Notes under the pieces: generated by a model
Database searches by the model: none
Told to the model about the DNA's origin: nothing
Seen by the model: the letters and a program-made list of their open reading frames with translations, nothing else
Source of the DNA: Thiomicrospira sp. ALE5
GTDB lineage: Bacteria; Pseudomonadota; Gammaproteobacteria; Thiomicrospirales; Thiomicrospiraceae
Direction of reading: 5' to 3'
NCBI RefSeq assembly: GCF_900112445.1
Contig: NZ_FOYY01000004.1
Location: 248,001 to 312,000, forward strand
Length of the DNA: 64,000 bases
Shown: piece after piece, positions 8,424 to 19,040 of the stretch
Layout: the number at the start of each line of letters is the position of its first letter
How positions within the stretch are numbered: position 1 is the stretch's first letter
Made by a program: the position numbers and the translations under genes

Positions 8424-10624
8424 TATTCCTGTTGTAAGACGATAAACCCTAAAGGCGGTAACACAATTTCAGCCGAAGCAGGACGATCCATCCAAGGCTG
8501 AGCTTCACTGACCACTTGACCTAAATTACCCTGATTACTGCCACCAAATAAACTTGAATCCGAATTAAGAATTTCACGATAAATGCCATGATGCGCCAAA
8601 CCAATACGATAGTGCTCACGCACCACTGGGGTAAAATTAAAAATAACTACCAGCGACCCCTGGTCACTATGACGCTCAAAACTGATCACCGATTGTTGGT
8701 AATCATGGCAGTCAAGCCAGGCGAAGCCTTGTTGCTCAAAATCTCGCTGATGCAACGCGCTACTCTGTTGGTAGAGTTCATTCAAGGACTTAAGTAACAG
8801 CTGCACACCCCGGTGCGCGGGTTGATGCTCCAAATGCCAGGGTAAGCTGGTGGTTTCCGTCCACTCGTCCCAAGGCGCGAACTCACAGCCCATAAATAAG
8901 AGTTTTTTACCCGGCTGCAACCACTGATAACCTAACAATAATCGTAAATTCGCGAACTTTTGCCAGCTGTCGCCAGGCATTTTGGTTAACAAGGAACCTT
9001 TTAAATGCACGACTTCATCATGTGAAATGGGCAAAATAAAATTTTCAGTATAGGCATAGACTTGACTAAAGGTCAGTTGATTATGGTGATAAGGACGATA
9101 AATAGGATCCTTGGCAAAATAATCGAGGGTATCGTTCATCCAGCCCATATTCCATTTCATCGAAAAGCCTAAACCACCCATCCAGGTGGGACGAGATACC
9201 ATCGGCCAAGACGTTGATTCTTCTGCCATCACCACGGCACCGGGATGCTGAGCATGGACTTCGGCATTTAGTTGTTGCATAAAAGCAATCGCCGCTAAAT
9301 TCTCTCGGCCGCCATGTTCATTAGGAATCCACTCGCCTTCATTACGCGAGTAATCCAAATACAACATCGACGCAACGGCATCGACCCGTAAGCCATCTAA
9401 ATGAAACTCATCCAACCAATAAAGCGCGTTAGCTATCAGAAAATTACGCACTTCATTGCGACTGTAGTTAAAAATATAAGTACCCCAGTCGCGGTGCTCA
9501 CCTAAACGCGGGTCTTCATGTTCATAGAGTGCCGTACCATCAAAGCGCGCCAAAGCAAAACCGTCTTTTGGAAAATGCGCCGGCACCCAATCTAAATAGA
9601 CACCGATGTTATGTTGATGACAATAATCCACAAAATAACGGAAATCGTCCGGGCTACCAAAACGACTAGTAGGCGCATAATAACCTGATGTTTGATAGCC
9701 CCAGGAGCCATCAAAAGGATGTTCAGTAATCGGCAAGAGTTCGATATGACTAAACCCTAACCACTGCACATAGGGCACTAAGCGGTGGGCAAGCTCTCGA
9801 TAATTTAAAAACTGTCCCTGCTCATCCTGCTGCCAAGACCCCAAATGCACTTCATAAATACTCATCGGCTTCGCCGCCCATTGATCTTGCTGACGCTCAG
9901 TTAGCCAGGCCTGGTCCTGCCACTGATAATCACTCTGATAAACCAGGGATGCAGTAGCCGGACGTAACTCCATCGCCCGTGCATAGGGATCGGTTTTAGT
10001 AAACACCGCACCGGTTTGAGCATTGCGAATTTCATACTTGTAGCAGTCTTGAGCTACCAGGCCTGGGATAAATAACTCCCACAAACCACTCGAACCACGA
10101 CAGCGCATCGGGTGGCGCAAACCATGCCAACCGTTAAAATCGCCGACCACAGACACTCGCTCAGCCGCGGGCGCCCACACCGCAAAGCGCACGCCCTGAA
10201 TGCCATCGACCTCCGTTAGATGCGCACCGAGATGATCATAAATTTGCCAATGCTGCCCCTGCGCAAATAAATGCAAATCCAACTCACCTAGAAGTGGTGC
10301 AAAGGTATAGGGCAAAACGGCCTGATGCGTGCGTCCATCGGCTTCTTGCCATTCAACAACCGGATGCGCTGTTTGTTTAAGTTGCTGCTGATACTGCTGC
10401 TTTGAATAGGTTAACCCGAACAAGCCACTATGCTGACCGCCCAAAGGTTCACACAACTGCTGACCTATCCGAACCTCTAGTGCGGTAGGCAACCAGATCC
10501 GCAGCTGCCAGCTGTCACCCATTTCATTTAAAGGGTGCCAACCGAGTAATTCGAAGGGATCGTGTAACCGCCCTTCGTGCAACTTAACCAGGCCTGCTTG
10601 TATCGCGGGATTTAATTCTGTCAC
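8423..10624 (-). CDS. glgB: 1,4-alpha-glucan branching enzyme
   Basis: GlgB (GH13) cuts alpha-1,4 chains and rejoins them by alpha-1,6 links. Length is 733 residues, as in E. coli. An N-terminal beta-sandwich (about 1-110) is followed by a CBM48 module around [20 protein letters not shown]. The GH13 barrel shows [12 protein letters not shown] with the nucleophile Asp, [10 protein letters not shown] with the acid Glu, and the SHDEV motif. It starts 14 bases after malQ. All catalytic motifs are present. Confidence 0.97.
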   Translation of the reverse strand: MTELNPAIQAGLVKLHEGRLHDPFELLGWHPLNEMGDSWQLRIWLPTALEVRIGQQLCEPLGGQHSGLFGLTYSKQQYQQQLKQTAHPVVEWQEADGRTHQAVLPYTFAPLLGELDLHLFAQGQHWQIYDHLGAHLTEVDGIQGVRFAVWAPAAERVSVVGDFNGWHGLRHPMRCRGSSGLWELFIPGLVAQDCYKYEIRNAQTGAVFTKTDPYARAMELRPATASLVYQSDYQWQDQAWLTERQQDQWAAKPMSIYEVHLGSWQQDEQGQFLNYRELAHRLVPYVQWLGFSHIELLPITEHPFDGSWGYQTSGYYAPTSRFGSPDDFRYFVDYCHQHNIGVYLDWVPAHFPKDGFALARFDGTALYEHEDPRLGEHRDWGTYIFNYSRNEVRNFLIANALYWLDEFHLDGLRVDAVASMLYLDYSRNEGEWIPNEHGGRENLAAIAFMQQLNAEVHAQHPGAVVMAEESTSWPMVSRPTWMGGLGFSMKWNMGWMNDTLDYFAKDPIYRPYHHNQLTFSQVYAYTENFILPISHDEVVHLKGSLLTKMPGDSWQKFANLRLLLGYQWLQPGKKLLFMGCEFAPWDEWTETTSLPWHLEHQPAHRGVQLLLKSLNELYQQSSALHQRDFEQQGFAWLDCHDYQQSVISFERHSDQGSLVVIFNFTPVVREHYRIGLAHHGIYREILNSDSSLFGGSNQGNLGQVVSEAQPWMDRPASAEIVLPPLGFIVLQQE

Positions 10625-10638
10625 ATTCCTATCCTTAT

Positions 10639-11970
10639 CTAAATTCGACCCTGCGCCGCCACCAAACCACGAATTCGGCTGGCTAAATCAGCAGGCAAAT
10701 CGGCCCAATCAAAACGCCATCGCCAATTATGCTCAGTTGTACCGGGTGTATTCATGCGGGCATCACTGTTTAAGCCCAAAAAATCCTGCATCGGCACAAT
10801 CACCCGCTCAGCCGGTGATGCAATGGCTCCAGCAATTAATGGCCATGGCATCTCTCCCGCTTCGGGCAACTGACTCAATACCCAGTGTTGGGTGTCAGGA
10901 GCCAAACTATTAAACCAGCCCAAACTGGTATCATTATCGTGAGTGCCGGTATAAACAACCGATTTGGCGATTAGGCTTGATGGCGAGTGAGGATTATCAG
11001 GCAGTCCACTAAAGCCAAACTGCAGTACCGCCATACCGGGCAAATTAAAAGCCTCTTTTAGCGCCACGACTTCTGGCGTGATAATCCCTAAATCCTCAGC
11101 CACTAATAAACCTTCTGGATAAGCCTGAGCAACCTGAGTTAACAGCGCCTGCCCTGGAACCTGGCGCCACTCTCCATTGATCGCCGTAGACTCACTCGCC
11201 GGAATATACCAGCTTGCCTCCAAACCACGAAAATGATCAATGCGCACCAGATCAAACAGCTTAAAACTTTCACCTATTCGATCTAACCACCACTTAAAGC
11301 CATTTTGTTGCATGGCTGGCCAGTTGTAGTGCGGATTACCCCAGCGTTGACCGGTTTCCGAAAAATAATCCGGAGGCACCCCAGTTACATAAGTCGGCTG
11401 CAACTGCTCATCGAGCAAAAACGCCTGCGGATTCGCCCATACATCCGCGCTGTCATAGGCTACAAATATCGGCATATCACCAAACAACTGAATATTCCTA
11501 GACTGTGCATAGTCTTTAATCGCTTGCCAACGCTGCTGCAAAGCAAACTGCTCGCGTTTAATACTAATGATTGCTTGATGCTGCTGCTGTGCAAATTCTT
11601 CAAGTGCCGATGCATCTCGGTACTTAAAAGGATCTGGCCAATCCGACCAGCAGGCCTGCTGATGTTGCGCTTTTAACACACAAAACAGGGCGAAATCATC
11701 CAGCCAACTAGGCGCCGACTCAAGGTAAGCAGCAAAGGCGAGTTCATTAAAATCATCCGCCCAATTCTGCGGCAACAAAGCCGGATTCAATGCAAAGGCA
11801 GATAAGCTTTGATAGGGCGATAAATCGCCATGCGGCGGAGTAAGAGGCAACATTTGCCAGACAGTTAAACCCGCTTGCACCATCCAATCTAATAATTGCT
11901 CTACATCCGTATCCAGCACACCACTGGGCAGTGAAGTGGGATGAAGTAACAGTCCTGCGTTTGATGTCAT
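10639..11970 (-). CDS. malQ: 4-alpha-glucanotransferase (amylomaltase)
   Basis: MalQ (GH77) moves alpha-1,4-glucan chains between malto-oligosaccharides, recycling the short chains left by phosphorylase. The N-terminus [12 protein letters not shown], the nucleophile segment [17 protein letters not shown], the acid segment [13 protein letters not shown] and [10 protein letters not shown] are all family motifs. At 443 residues it is shorter than Thermus MalQ (500) and much shorter than E. coli MalQ (694). It still keeps the barrel motifs, so it is a compact form rather than a fragment. Its position inside the glycogen operon suggests a role in glycogen turnover. Confidence 0.94.
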   Translation of the reverse strand: MTSNAGLLLHPTSLPSGVLDTDVEQLLDWMVQAGLTVWQMLPLTPPHGDLSPYQSLSAFALNPALLPQNWADDFNELAFAAYLESAPSWLDDFALFCVLKAQHQQACWSDWPDPFKYRDASALEEFAQQQHQAIISIKREQFALQQRWQAIKDYAQSRNIQLFGDMPIFVAYDSADVWANPQAFLLDEQLQPTYVTGVPPDYFSETGQRWGNPHYNWPAMQQNGFKWWLDRIGESFKLFDLVRIDHFRGLEASWYIPASESTAINGEWRQVPGQALLTQVAQAYPEGLLVAEDLGIITPEVVALKEAFNLPGMAVLQFGFSGLPDNPHSPSSLIAKSVVYTGTHDNDTSLGWFNSLAPDTQHWVLSQLPEAGEMPWPLIAGAIASPAERVIVPMQDFLGLNSDARMNTPGTTEHNWRWRFDWADLPADLASRIRGLVAAQGRI

Positions 11971-12001
11971 TTACGGCCTCACTTTAGGCTTGAGCCAATT
12001 T

Positions 12002-12015
12002 CACGCAGCTGCGTG
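12002..12015. repeat. 14-base perfect palindrome between the GH57 gene and malQ
   Basis: CACGCAGCTGCGTG reads the same on both strands and sits in the 63-base gap between the GH57 stop and the malQ start, the largest gap in the glycogen operon. A second, looser inverted repeat (TTTAAT..ATTAAA, 12021-12038) adjoins it. It could be an operator or an mRNA processing or attenuation hairpin. There is no T-run on the coding side that would make it a classical terminator. Confidence 0.5.
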
Positions 12016-12033
12016 CGCTTTTTAATCGCGCTA

Positions 12034-13758
12034 TTAAATATTACGTCGCATAGTACCGGCATTTTCGGCATTACCGCCACCTTTCGATAAAGGGATATCC
12101 AGTTCAGCAGGTGGCGTCAATTTCAATAATTGATACAAACGGGTTAAGTGACGTCGATACAATTGATCAAAGTCACTGACACTATCAGATGGATTGTAGT
12201 CGCCAAACCACCAAAACCAATCGGAGCCTTCACAAATCGCGAGCTGCTGGGTTGCCGCTTGCAAAGCTGCGGCATCTAGCACACCGGCACTAACTTGCTG
12301 ATCAAAGGCTTGTTTGGCATGAACGAGCAAATCCCAACCCCGGTTTTTATCCGGATCACCCATCCAGGTTGAAAACGAGCCATACACCCAGCTGCCCGCT
12401 TTCAAAATGGGCAGATGTCGTGATTTAGCACCGGTCTCTAGCGCATCAGCAAAGGTCGTCAATTCAACTTGTGGGTGATTAACCAATTCAGCATAGAGTT
12501 GTGTCAAGAATGCCTGCGCGTTGTTAGGATAATACTCCCAAGCATTTTCACCATCCAAGATCACACTAACCACATGCTCACTCGCATCGTCTCCTAAAAA
12601 ATTGGCAATATTCGCCATATGCTGAGCGAAGTCTTGTGCCGCATCCGACGGCTGCCAATCTTTATATTGAAAGCCAATAAAATCTGATAATCCATCATCC
12701 CTAAAAAACAGTTTGCAGTTTTTTGATCCCTGCTGCATGGGCTGATAAAGCGCTTTTTTGCAGGCTAAGTCATGCGGATCAATTTGCGAACGTTCACAAG
12801 AATGACGCCAAACGCCCTCACCTGATGCCGTCCAAGCAAAATTCATTTCATCTAATAATCCGACCGCTGCTTCGCTGACCGCACCCTCAGATAACCATAC
12901 TCCCTTAGGCTGATGCCCAAAATGCGACTCAAACACCTTAACACCATGCTCAAGATGCCATCGCGCTCGCGTATAGCCGTCAGGGTAATGACTGGCTTGC
13001 GGCTTCGCCGCATCCGGCATCGCATCCTCAAGACTTTTAAAATCAATTAACAAGGGAACTATAGGGTGTCCATAAGGCGTCATCGACAACTCAATCTGAC
13101 CCGACTGCCATAAAGCTTTATAGCGCGGGATAATATCCGTGATAGCTTCTTCAATAACTGCGATCAAGCAGGCCTGGTCGTGTGAATCGTAACCACGTTC
13201 TTTATCGATTAGCAGCTTAATGCGCTCATCACGAGTGCGCAGGCTGGCGCCCATCCACGCCAGATGATACCAAACTAATAGATCACGAAAATAACCATCG
13301 TTTAGATAAGCCATTTTTTCACGATAGAGCGGCGAGGTTTCATCCAATCCGTCTAGTAAATGCAGTAATCGTTCAAACGCTGGGAGGGCCGCAATCATAG
13401 TCGGCGCATAAGCTCGCCGACAGGCTCGCACTAACTCAATACGCGCATCAACGCTCGAAGGGATAGGTTTAGCACCAGCCAATAAATTGAGCAAATTATC
13501 CTGCATAAGGTGCTGACCCTGCCGCCATTGTTTAAGCTGCTCGGCATAATCATCTAACTGCTCAAGCAATACTGGTGCAAAATTAACCACGACCCGCGCA
13601 GCTGGGTTTTGCTCAAGTAATGCAGCCATATCGGTGTAATCTTTAATGGCATGTAGATAAACCCAAGGCAAACGATATTGCCCATCAAGACCATCACGAT
13701 AATGCGGTTGATGCATGTGCCAACATAGCACGACTTTTACTTTCGGCGAATCACTCAC
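12034..13758 (-). CDS. Glycoside hydrolase family 57 protein
   Basis: The protein belongs to GH57, retaining alpha-glucan enzymes that include alpha-amylase, 4-alpha-glucanotransferase and branching enzyme. The first GH57 motif is LCWHMHQPHYRD near residue 12. GVWLSEGAVSEAAVGLLDE near residue 290 carries the likely nucleophile Glu. VSVILDGENAWEYYPNN near residue 390 carries the likely acid Asp. No signal peptide is seen, so it acts in the cytosol. A GTG start is used, with a GGGG-rich ribosome site upstream. Its place between glgC and malQ suggests it trims or debranches glycogen, and no glgX homologue is visible in this cluster. Exact specificity cannot be set from sequence. Confidence 0.9.
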   Translation of the reverse strand: MSDSPKVKVVLCWHMHQPHYRDGLDGQYRLPWVYLHAIKDYTDMAALLEQNPAARVVVNFAPVLLEQLDDYAEQLKQWRQGQHLMQDNLLNLLAGAKPIPSSVDARIELVRACRRAYAPTMIAALPAFERLLHLLDGLDETSPLYREKMAYLNDGYFRDLLVWYHLAWMGASLRTRDERIKLLIDKERGYDSHDQACLIAVIEEAITDIIPRYKALWQSGQIELSMTPYGHPIVPLLIDFKSLEDAMPDAAKPQASHYPDGYTRARWHLEHGVKVFESHFGHQPKGVWLSEGAVSEAAVGLLDEMNFAWTASGEGVWRHSCERSQIDPHDLACKKALYQPMQQGSKNCKLFFRDDGLSDFIGFQYKDWQPSDAAQDFAQHMANIANFLGDDASEHVVSVILDGENAWEYYPNNAQAFLTQLYAELVNHPQVELTTFADALETGAKSRHLPILKAGSWVYGSFSTWMGDPDKNRGWDLLVHAKQAFDQQVSAGVLDAAALQAATQQLAICEGSDWFWWFGDYNPSDSVSDFDQLYRRHLTRLYQLLKLTPPAELDIPLSKGGGNAENAGTMRRNI

Positions 13759-13791
13759 CTTACATTCCCCTTTAATCCTACCCTCACCCAG

Positions 13792-15057
13792 TTATCGGGT
13801 GAAGTGCAGTGTTTGTCCTAACATCTTTGGTGTCACTAACACCAACCCTTTTTCATCGACATAAAAACGTTTTGCGTCCTCAACGGGATCTTCACCAATC
13901 ACGGTACCTTCAGGAATATGGCAACCTTTATCGATAATGGCATTTTGAATACGGCAATTACGCCCCACTTCAACACGCGGCAGTAACACCGAGTCTTTAA
14001 CCATGGTGTAGCTATGTAGAAAACAGCCACTTGAAATCACCGAGCGTTTCACCTTGGCGCCAGACAAAATACAGCCAGCCGAAATCATTGAGTCAATTGC
14101 TTGTCCTCTACGCCCTTCATCATCGAACGCAAATTTTGCTGGTGGCATTTGCGCTTGATACGTCCAAATCGGCCAATCACGATTGTATAGGTTTAACTCA
14201 GGCGTTATTGAACATAAATCTAAGCTCGCCTGCCAATAGGACTCCAAGGTTCCGACATCACGCCAATAAGCAGGCTGATCTTTGTCATCCACAAAGGGAT
14301 AGGCCTGCACATTAAACTCACTAATGATCGATGGGATAATATCCTTTCCAAAATCATTAGAAGAATCTGGGTTGTCATGATCTTCAATAAGCTTTTGGAA
14401 TAAAAACTCGGTTGAGAAGATATAAATACCCATTGAGGCCAGCGCTTTATCGGGTTTTCCGGGCATAGCTTCAGGATCCGCTGGTTTTTCAGTAAATTTG
14501 GTGATCTTAAACTGATCATTAACCGACATCACACCAAAGCCAGTGGCTTCCATGCGCGGCACTTCAATACAACCAATCGTCACATCGGCACCAGACTGGG
14601 CATGGGTGTAGAGCATTTTGGAGTAGTCCATCGAATAAATATGATCGCCACCTAACACCATCACATATTCAGGGGTATGACGACGCACGATATCTAGGTT
14701 TTGATACAAAGCATCCGCCGTGCCCTTGTACCACTCTTTATCAATACGTTGCTGAGCCGGCAAAAGTTCAACAAATTCGCCCTCTTCATACCGCATAAAA
14801 CTCCAAGCACGTTGCACATGACGAATCAGCGAGTGCGACTTATATTGCGTCAACACGCCAATTTTGCGAATGCCTGAGTTGACACAGTTTGACAACACAA
14901 AATCGATAATTCGATACTTACCCCCAAAAGGCACGGCCGGTTTGGCGCGCCATTCAGTCAGATTTTTTAAGCGGCTGCCTTCGCCACCGGCTAAAACAAG
15001 GGCCAGTGTTTTGCGAGTTAAATCATTACTGCTTTTTGTTTCTGTATAGTTTTTCAT
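13792..15057 (-). CDS. glgC: Glucose-1-phosphate adenylyltransferase (ADP-glucose pyrophosphorylase)
   Basis: GlgC makes ADP-glucose from glucose-1-phosphate and ATP, the committed and usually allosteric step of glycogen synthesis. The nucleotide-binding signature [16 protein letters not shown] and [16 protein letters not shown] are near the N-terminus. A left-handed beta-helix domain with hexapeptide-like repeats ([13 protein letters not shown]) forms the C-terminus. I start at the ATG at 15057 (421 residues) because GAGG lies seven bases upstream. The open frame extends to 15090, but that upstream start would overlap the glk stop and has no such site. Confidence 0.96.
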   Translation of the reverse strand: MKNYTETKSSNDLTRKTLALVLAGGEGSRLKNLTEWRAKPAVPFGGKYRIIDFVLSNCVNSGIRKIGVLTQYKSHSLIRHVQRAWSFMRYEEGEFVELLPAQQRIDKEWYKGTADALYQNLDIVRRHTPEYVMVLGGDHIYSMDYSKMLYTHAQSGADVTIGCIEVPRMEATGFGVMSVNDQFKITKFTEKPADPEAMPGKPDKALASMGIYIFSTEFLFQKLIEDHDNPDSSNDFGKDIIPSIISEFNVQAYPFVDDKDQPAYWRDVGTLESYWQASLDLCSITPELNLYNRDWPIWTYQAQMPPAKFAFDDEGRRGQAIDSMISAGCILSGAKVKRSVISSGCFLHSYTMVKDSVLLPRVEVGRNCRIQNAIIDKGCHIPEGTVIGEDPVEDAKRFYVDEKGLVLVTPKMLGQTLHFTR

Positions 15058-15089
15058 AGTACCCTCGTGCGATGTCGCCATTGTAATCA

Positions 15090-16109
15090 TTATGTTGTAG
15101 GTTGCTTCAAGGCCTGCTGGATTTGATAGCTGGCATAATTGCGTGCACCCAACAAACCTAAATCATCCGTTAAGATGAGATTCAGTGGACAGCTTGCAAC
15201 TATACCTCGCATCCGACCCTTCTGATATAAACGCGTAAAAAATGCGGAACTTTCAATCCAGCTTAACAGTTTTGGCGCTATCCCTCCAGCGATAAACACC
15301 CCGCCAAAAGCCGGCCAACACAAGATCATATTACCAATAAATTGGCCATAATAGCTCCAAAATAACCGAATAGCCTGAATAGCCATTTTATCGTCTGATG
15401 CAGCTAACTCGGCCACGGTGGCAGCTGTTGGCCCATGCGTCGGATCAAAACACGCTTGCTGTGTCAAAAACTGATAGATAGCCACCAGACCATCGCCCGA
15501 TACCAACCGCTCAAATGAGACATGATCCCACGACTGCATTAACCAGGCCTGCAACTGTGCGTCAAAATCGTTGAGGGGCGCAAAATCAACATGCCCAGCT
15601 TCTGTAGCAACAACAGATAGATTCGCTCCACAATCATCTAACAGGGCGACACCTAACCCTGTACCCGCTCCAACCAGTAAGCGCTGTTTATTGCCAGAAG
15701 CGATCAGCTTTTCAGGTTGATAAAGGGGTCGATATTGCTCTTTGGTTAAACCATCAAGCGCATAGGCAGCGATAGTAAAGTCATTTAATAGTGCGACGAG
15801 TGCTTTAGGATAGCGCGCTTGCAACTGGGCTTGAGATAACGACCAGTGAAGGTTGGTGAATTGAACCTGTTGATTTTGGACTGGCCCTGCTACACCGATC
15901 ACAATCGCATCAAAACATGTGATATCAGAAGCAGATTCGACCTGTTCAAGGAGTTGATCAAAGCGAGCATAATTAACGCTAGCGTATCGCTGCTTAAATA
16001 AACATGACCAGGCCTGCTCCGCTGGCAAAGCAGCATTAACATCATATTGCCAAATTTGAAAACGGCAGTTTGTTCCACCAATATCAGCGACTAATACCTG
16101 TTGCTTCAT
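15090..16109 (-). CDS. glk: Glucokinase
   Basis: This protein phosphorylates glucose at C6 and feeds phosphoglucomutase and GlgC, or recovers glucose set free by glycogen breakdown. The N-terminal phosphate-binding motif [16 protein letters not shown] and the central [14 protein letters not shown] are those of the Glk family (PF02685), not of ROK kinases. Length is 339 residues, close to the E. coli 321. It is the first sugar gene after gmhA (28-base gap) and runs into glgC with a 32-base gap, so it likely sits in the same transcript. Confidence 0.92.
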   Translation of the reverse strand: MKQQVLVADIGGTNCRFQIWQYDVNAALPAEQAWSCLFKQRYASVNYARFDQLLEQVESASDITCFDAIVIGVAGPVQNQQVQFTNLHWSLSQAQLQARYPKALVALLNDFTIAAYALDGLTKEQYRPLYQPEKLIASGNKQRLLVGAGTGLGVALLDDCGANLSVVATEAGHVDFAPLNDFDAQLQAWLMQSWDHVSFERLVSGDGLVAIYQFLTQQACFDPTHGPTAATVAELAASDDKMAIQAIRLFWSYYGQFIGNMILCWPAFGGVFIAGGIAPKLLSWIESSAFFTRLYQKGRMRGIVASCPLNLILTDDLGLLGARNYASYQIQQALKQPTT

Positions 16110-16137
16110 CCCAGACCACCTTTAGTATTGGTCAATT

Positions 16138-16704
16138 TTAATTCGGCTTAAAATGCGCGTCCAATCCTTCACAAATCAGATGATTTACTAGGGTGTGTGC
16201 CTCCTGAATACGCGCGGTGGTCGCCGAGTTAATACAAATAACCCAATCAGCCATCTCGGCCAACGGATTAGGCGCTTGCCCTGTTAAGGCCACCGTAGTG
16301 AGACCTTGCTGTTTTGCTTGTTGCACCGCCTGCAGAATATTGGCACTGTGCCCGGACGTAGACATCGCCATTAGCAGATCACCACTCTGTCCCAGCGCTT
16401 CAATTTGTCTAGCAAAAATGGATTCAAATTCAAAATCATTGCTATGCGCCGTCAATAACGACGTGTCTGTGGTTAAGGCAATCGAAGCTAATGGACGACG
16501 GTTTAGTACATAGCGCACCATTAATTCTGCCGACATATGCTGCGCCTCCGCCGCACTACCGCCATTGCCACACCACAACACCTTATGGCCTGTTTGCAAC
16601 GCGGCTAGCATCGCTGTCGTGATAGCACGAATTGTTTCTTGTTGCGCAAATACTGAGTCAACCGCTTGCTGATGAGCTTGTTGCACACGTACAAAATCAA
16701 CCAT
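16138..16704 (-). CDS. gmhA: Phosphoheptose isomerase
   Basis: GmhA converts sedoheptulose-7-phosphate to D-glycero-D-manno-heptose-7-phosphate, the first step of ADP-heptose synthesis for the LPS core. The SIS domain fills the 188 residues. WCGNGGSAAEAQHMSAELMV is the substrate loop, and MSTSGHSANIL the phosphate-binding loop. EAHTLVNHLICE supplies the C-terminal catalytic His and Glu region. It overlaps hldE by eight bases, so the two heptose enzymes are coupled. Confidence 0.96.
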   Translation of the reverse strand: MVDFVRVQQAHQQAVDSVFAQQETIRAITTAMLAALQTGHKVLWCGNGGSAAEAQHMSAELMVRYVLNRRPLASIALTTDTSLLTAHSNDFEFESIFARQIEALGQSGDLLMAMSTSGHSANILQAVQQAKQQGLTTVALTGQAPNPLAEMADWVICINSATTARIQEAHTLVNHLICEGLDAHFKPN

Positions 16705-18121
16705 GCTCAGCTCCTTTAATGCGCGTCACAATATCTGTAGTTGAAAACCCATCCCAAAAAGACAAGACTTCAACCTGCCCACCGCGCGCCCACACACATT
16801 TTGCCCCCGCAATCTGTTCAGGACGATAATCACCCCCTTTCACCAACACATCGGGTTGCAACGCACAAATCAAGCGCTCAGGCGTATCTTCTTCAAACGG
16901 CACCACCCAATCGACACAACTCAACGCCGCTAGCAATTCCATGCGACTAGCCAGTGGAACCACAGGACGAGACAGACCTTTTAGACGCGCAACCGACGCA
17001 TCACTGTTCACCGCCACAATCAAACGATCACCCAACTTAGCGGCCTCATTTAAATAACGTACATGCCCAGAATGCAGAATATCAAAACAACCATTGGTAA
17101 TGACCACCCGCTCGCCCTGTGCCTGCGCAGCTTGAATCAGCGCAATCAAATCGGCTTCAGAGGGGGATACATAGCCCTGATGACGATGGCGGAGCTGTAA
17201 ATAGTCATCTAATTCGGCCCGACTGACGGTTGACGTGCCGACTTTACGCACCACCACACTCGCTGCCGCATTGGCTAAATAGACTGCTTTTGACCAGCTT
17301 AGGCCTGCAGCCATCGCCGTGGCGAGTGTCGCCATGACCGTATCACCGGCACCGGTCACATCAAAGACCTCTTGCGCTTCCGAAGACAATAAATAGGGTT
17401 TAGCCTGTTCACTAATCAGCGCCATACCATGTTCAGAACGGGTAACGAGTAGGGCTTGTAAATCGAGTTGCTTTACTAACGCCTGCGCTTTATCAATTAG
17501 TGTTTGATCATCAGGGCAAGCGCCAACAATTAATTCAAACTCACTTTGGTTAGGCTTAATCAGCGTGGCCCCTCGGTAGCGTTCAAAATTCAAGCCTTTA
17601 GGATCCACCAGTACCGGAATATTGAGCAGACGCGCTGCCGCAATCATCTGAGCCACCTCGACTAACGCGCCCTTGGCATAATCAGAAATGACCAATAAAT
17701 CAAAGCCTGCGAGTTTATCCGCGACCAGCTCGGCTAGCGCCTGCGCCGATGCGCCAGGGACAGTTTGTTCAAAATCCATTCGAATCAATTGCTGGTGATG
17801 GCTTAACACACGTAACTTACAGATGGTGCCACTGTCACAATAAACCCAGTCGGCATGCACTTCATGCTTAGCTAAGACCTGCTGTAACTGTTCACCCGAA
17901 CGATCCCGGCCAATAATACCGAGCAGGTGGACTTGGGCCCCCAGGGTGGCGATATTCAACGCCACATTGGCGGCCCCGCCAGCACGATATTCATCTTTAG
18001 ATACTTTAACCACGGGAACGGGGGCTTCGGGGGAAATACGGCCAGCTTTACCGGTCCAATATTGATCTAACATTACATCGCCAACGACTAACACCTTGGC
18101 TTGGGAAAAATTTTCAGTCAT
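16697..18121 (-). CDS. hldE: Bifunctional heptose-7-phosphate kinase / heptose-1-phosphate adenylyltransferase
   Basis: HldE carries two steps of ADP-heptose synthesis. Residues 1 to about 320 form a PfkB-type kinase, with VVGDVMLDQYW at the N-terminus and the DVTGAGDTVMA signature near residue 260. Residues from about 340 form a nucleotidyltransferase with ITNGCFDILHSGHVRYL and the late SFWDGFSTTDIV segment. The 474-residue length equals the full bifunctional form, so no separate hldC is needed. It is the first gene of the minus-strand run that continues through gmhA into the glycogen genes. Confidence 0.97.
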   Translation of the reverse strand: MTENFSQAKVLVVGDVMLDQYWTGKAGRISPEAPVPVVKVSKDEYRAGGAANVALNIATLGAQVHLLGIIGRDRSGEQLQQVLAKHEVHADWVYCDSGTICKLRVLSHHQQLIRMDFEQTVPGASAQALAELVADKLAGFDLLVISDYAKGALVEVAQMIAAARLLNIPVLVDPKGLNFERYRGATLIKPNQSEFELIVGACPDDQTLIDKAQALVKQLDLQALLVTRSEHGMALISEQAKPYLLSSEAQEVFDVTGAGDTVMATLATAMAAGLSWSKAVYLANAAASVVVRKVGTSTVSRAELDDYLQLRHRHQGYVSPSEADLIALIQAAQAQGERVVITNGCFDILHSGHVRYLNEAAKLGDRLIVAVNSDASVARLKGLSRPVVPLASRMELLAALSCVDWVVPFEEDTPERLICALQPDVLVKGGDYRPEQIAGAKCVWARGGQVEVLSFWDGFSTTDIVTRIKGAEHG

Positions 18122-18271
18122 AACTCTTCAAGTTTTTGTATTTAAACACCCACCTAATCATCACCTCACGGCAAAGGAGATTAGGGACTATTGAACTATA
18201 TATAAATGGATTCTAGCAGGATTCGATGGCATACAGACTAAATAATGCAATGAAAATGATAGAGATATCAC

Positions 18272-18277
18272 TATAAT
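18272..18277 (+). promoter_or_regulatory. Candidate -10 box upstream of the PagL-like gene
   Basis: A consensus TATAAT sits 37 bases before the ATG, in the 193-base gap between the divergent hldE and the PagL-like gene. No good -35 box lies 16-18 bases upstream, so it may need an activator. The rest of this AT-rich gap shows only short inverted words (AATAATG / CATTATT). Confidence 0.45.
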
Positions 18278-18314
18278 AGTCACATTATTGCACTGACATA
18301 ACTAGGTATTTTTT

Positions 18315-18980
18315 ATGATATTACAACCCATAGCCGCAGCTAAGCGCACCCTTATCGCCTCTTCAATCATCGCTACGGCGCTTATGGCGCCCCAAGCTGC
18401 AAAAGCCGACGAAATTGGTGGAGCACTATGGCGGGGCGCTACCTATGCAACCATCGCTGCTATTGCTTATACCAATCCGTTTGGTGCTGACTCGTTTCGT
18501 TTTACCGTTGGGGCGCATGGTGAACATGACGCCATCCAATTTGAAGCCAACCTTCGTTATGATTTAACGGAAACAAAACCGCTATTTGGTCAAACCACCA
18601 TTACACCTTTTTTAGATATTAGCTACTCTGCTTGGCAGTTTACGCAAGAAGATATCAATATGACCAATAAAGGCAATGTGTTCGGTATTGCGCCTGGCGC
18701 GAGATTTGAATGGCCAACTTTTTTATATGTCCTAGATTTTATTGATGTGCGTGCTGGCGTAAGTATTTTGGCTCCCACCAAGCTGGAAAACAAAGATGGT
18801 TCGATCCGTGATTTTGGAGGGCATTTTACATTTTCTGAACAATTTGCCATTGGTGGCTATTTTTCAGAACGTAAAAACTGGGAGTGGCAAATAGGCATAC
18901 AGCATCACTCAAATCACAATATTTATGAACAGAACAACGGCATCGAGTTTTACAACCTTACTATTGGGTATAATTATTAA
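18315..18980 (+). CDS. PagL-like lipid A 3-O-deacylase (acyloxyacyl hydrolase family)
   Basis: PagL-family proteins are outer-membrane beta-barrels that remove the 3-O acyl chain from lipid A. The N-terminus has a signal peptide with an Ala-rich core ending near MAPQAAKADE (about residue 32). The C-terminal strand contains IQHHSNHNIYEQNNGIEF. His197, Ser199 and Glu211 show the +2 and +12 spacing of the PagL triad (His126, Ser128, Glu140 in Pseudomonas). The mature size of about 190 residues is a little larger than Pseudomonas PagL. It lies between hldE and kdsD-waaA, a fitting LPS context. It uses its own likely promoter. Confidence 0.82.
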   Translation: MILQPIAAAKRTLIASSIIATALMAPQAAKADEIGGALWRGATYATIAAIAYTNPFGADSFRFTVGAHGEHDAIQFEANLRYDLTETKPLFGQTTITPFLDISYSAWQFTQEDINMTNKGNVFGIAPGARFEWPTFLYVLDFIDVRAGVSILAPTKLENKDGSIRDFGGHFTFSEQFAIGGYFSERKNWEWQIGIQHHSNHNIYEQNNGIEFYNLTIGYNY

Positions 18981-19040
18981 ATAACACTTAATCAACGATA
19001 CACCTAATCAAGTTGTCAAAACGGAGCCAGGGCAAAATTT

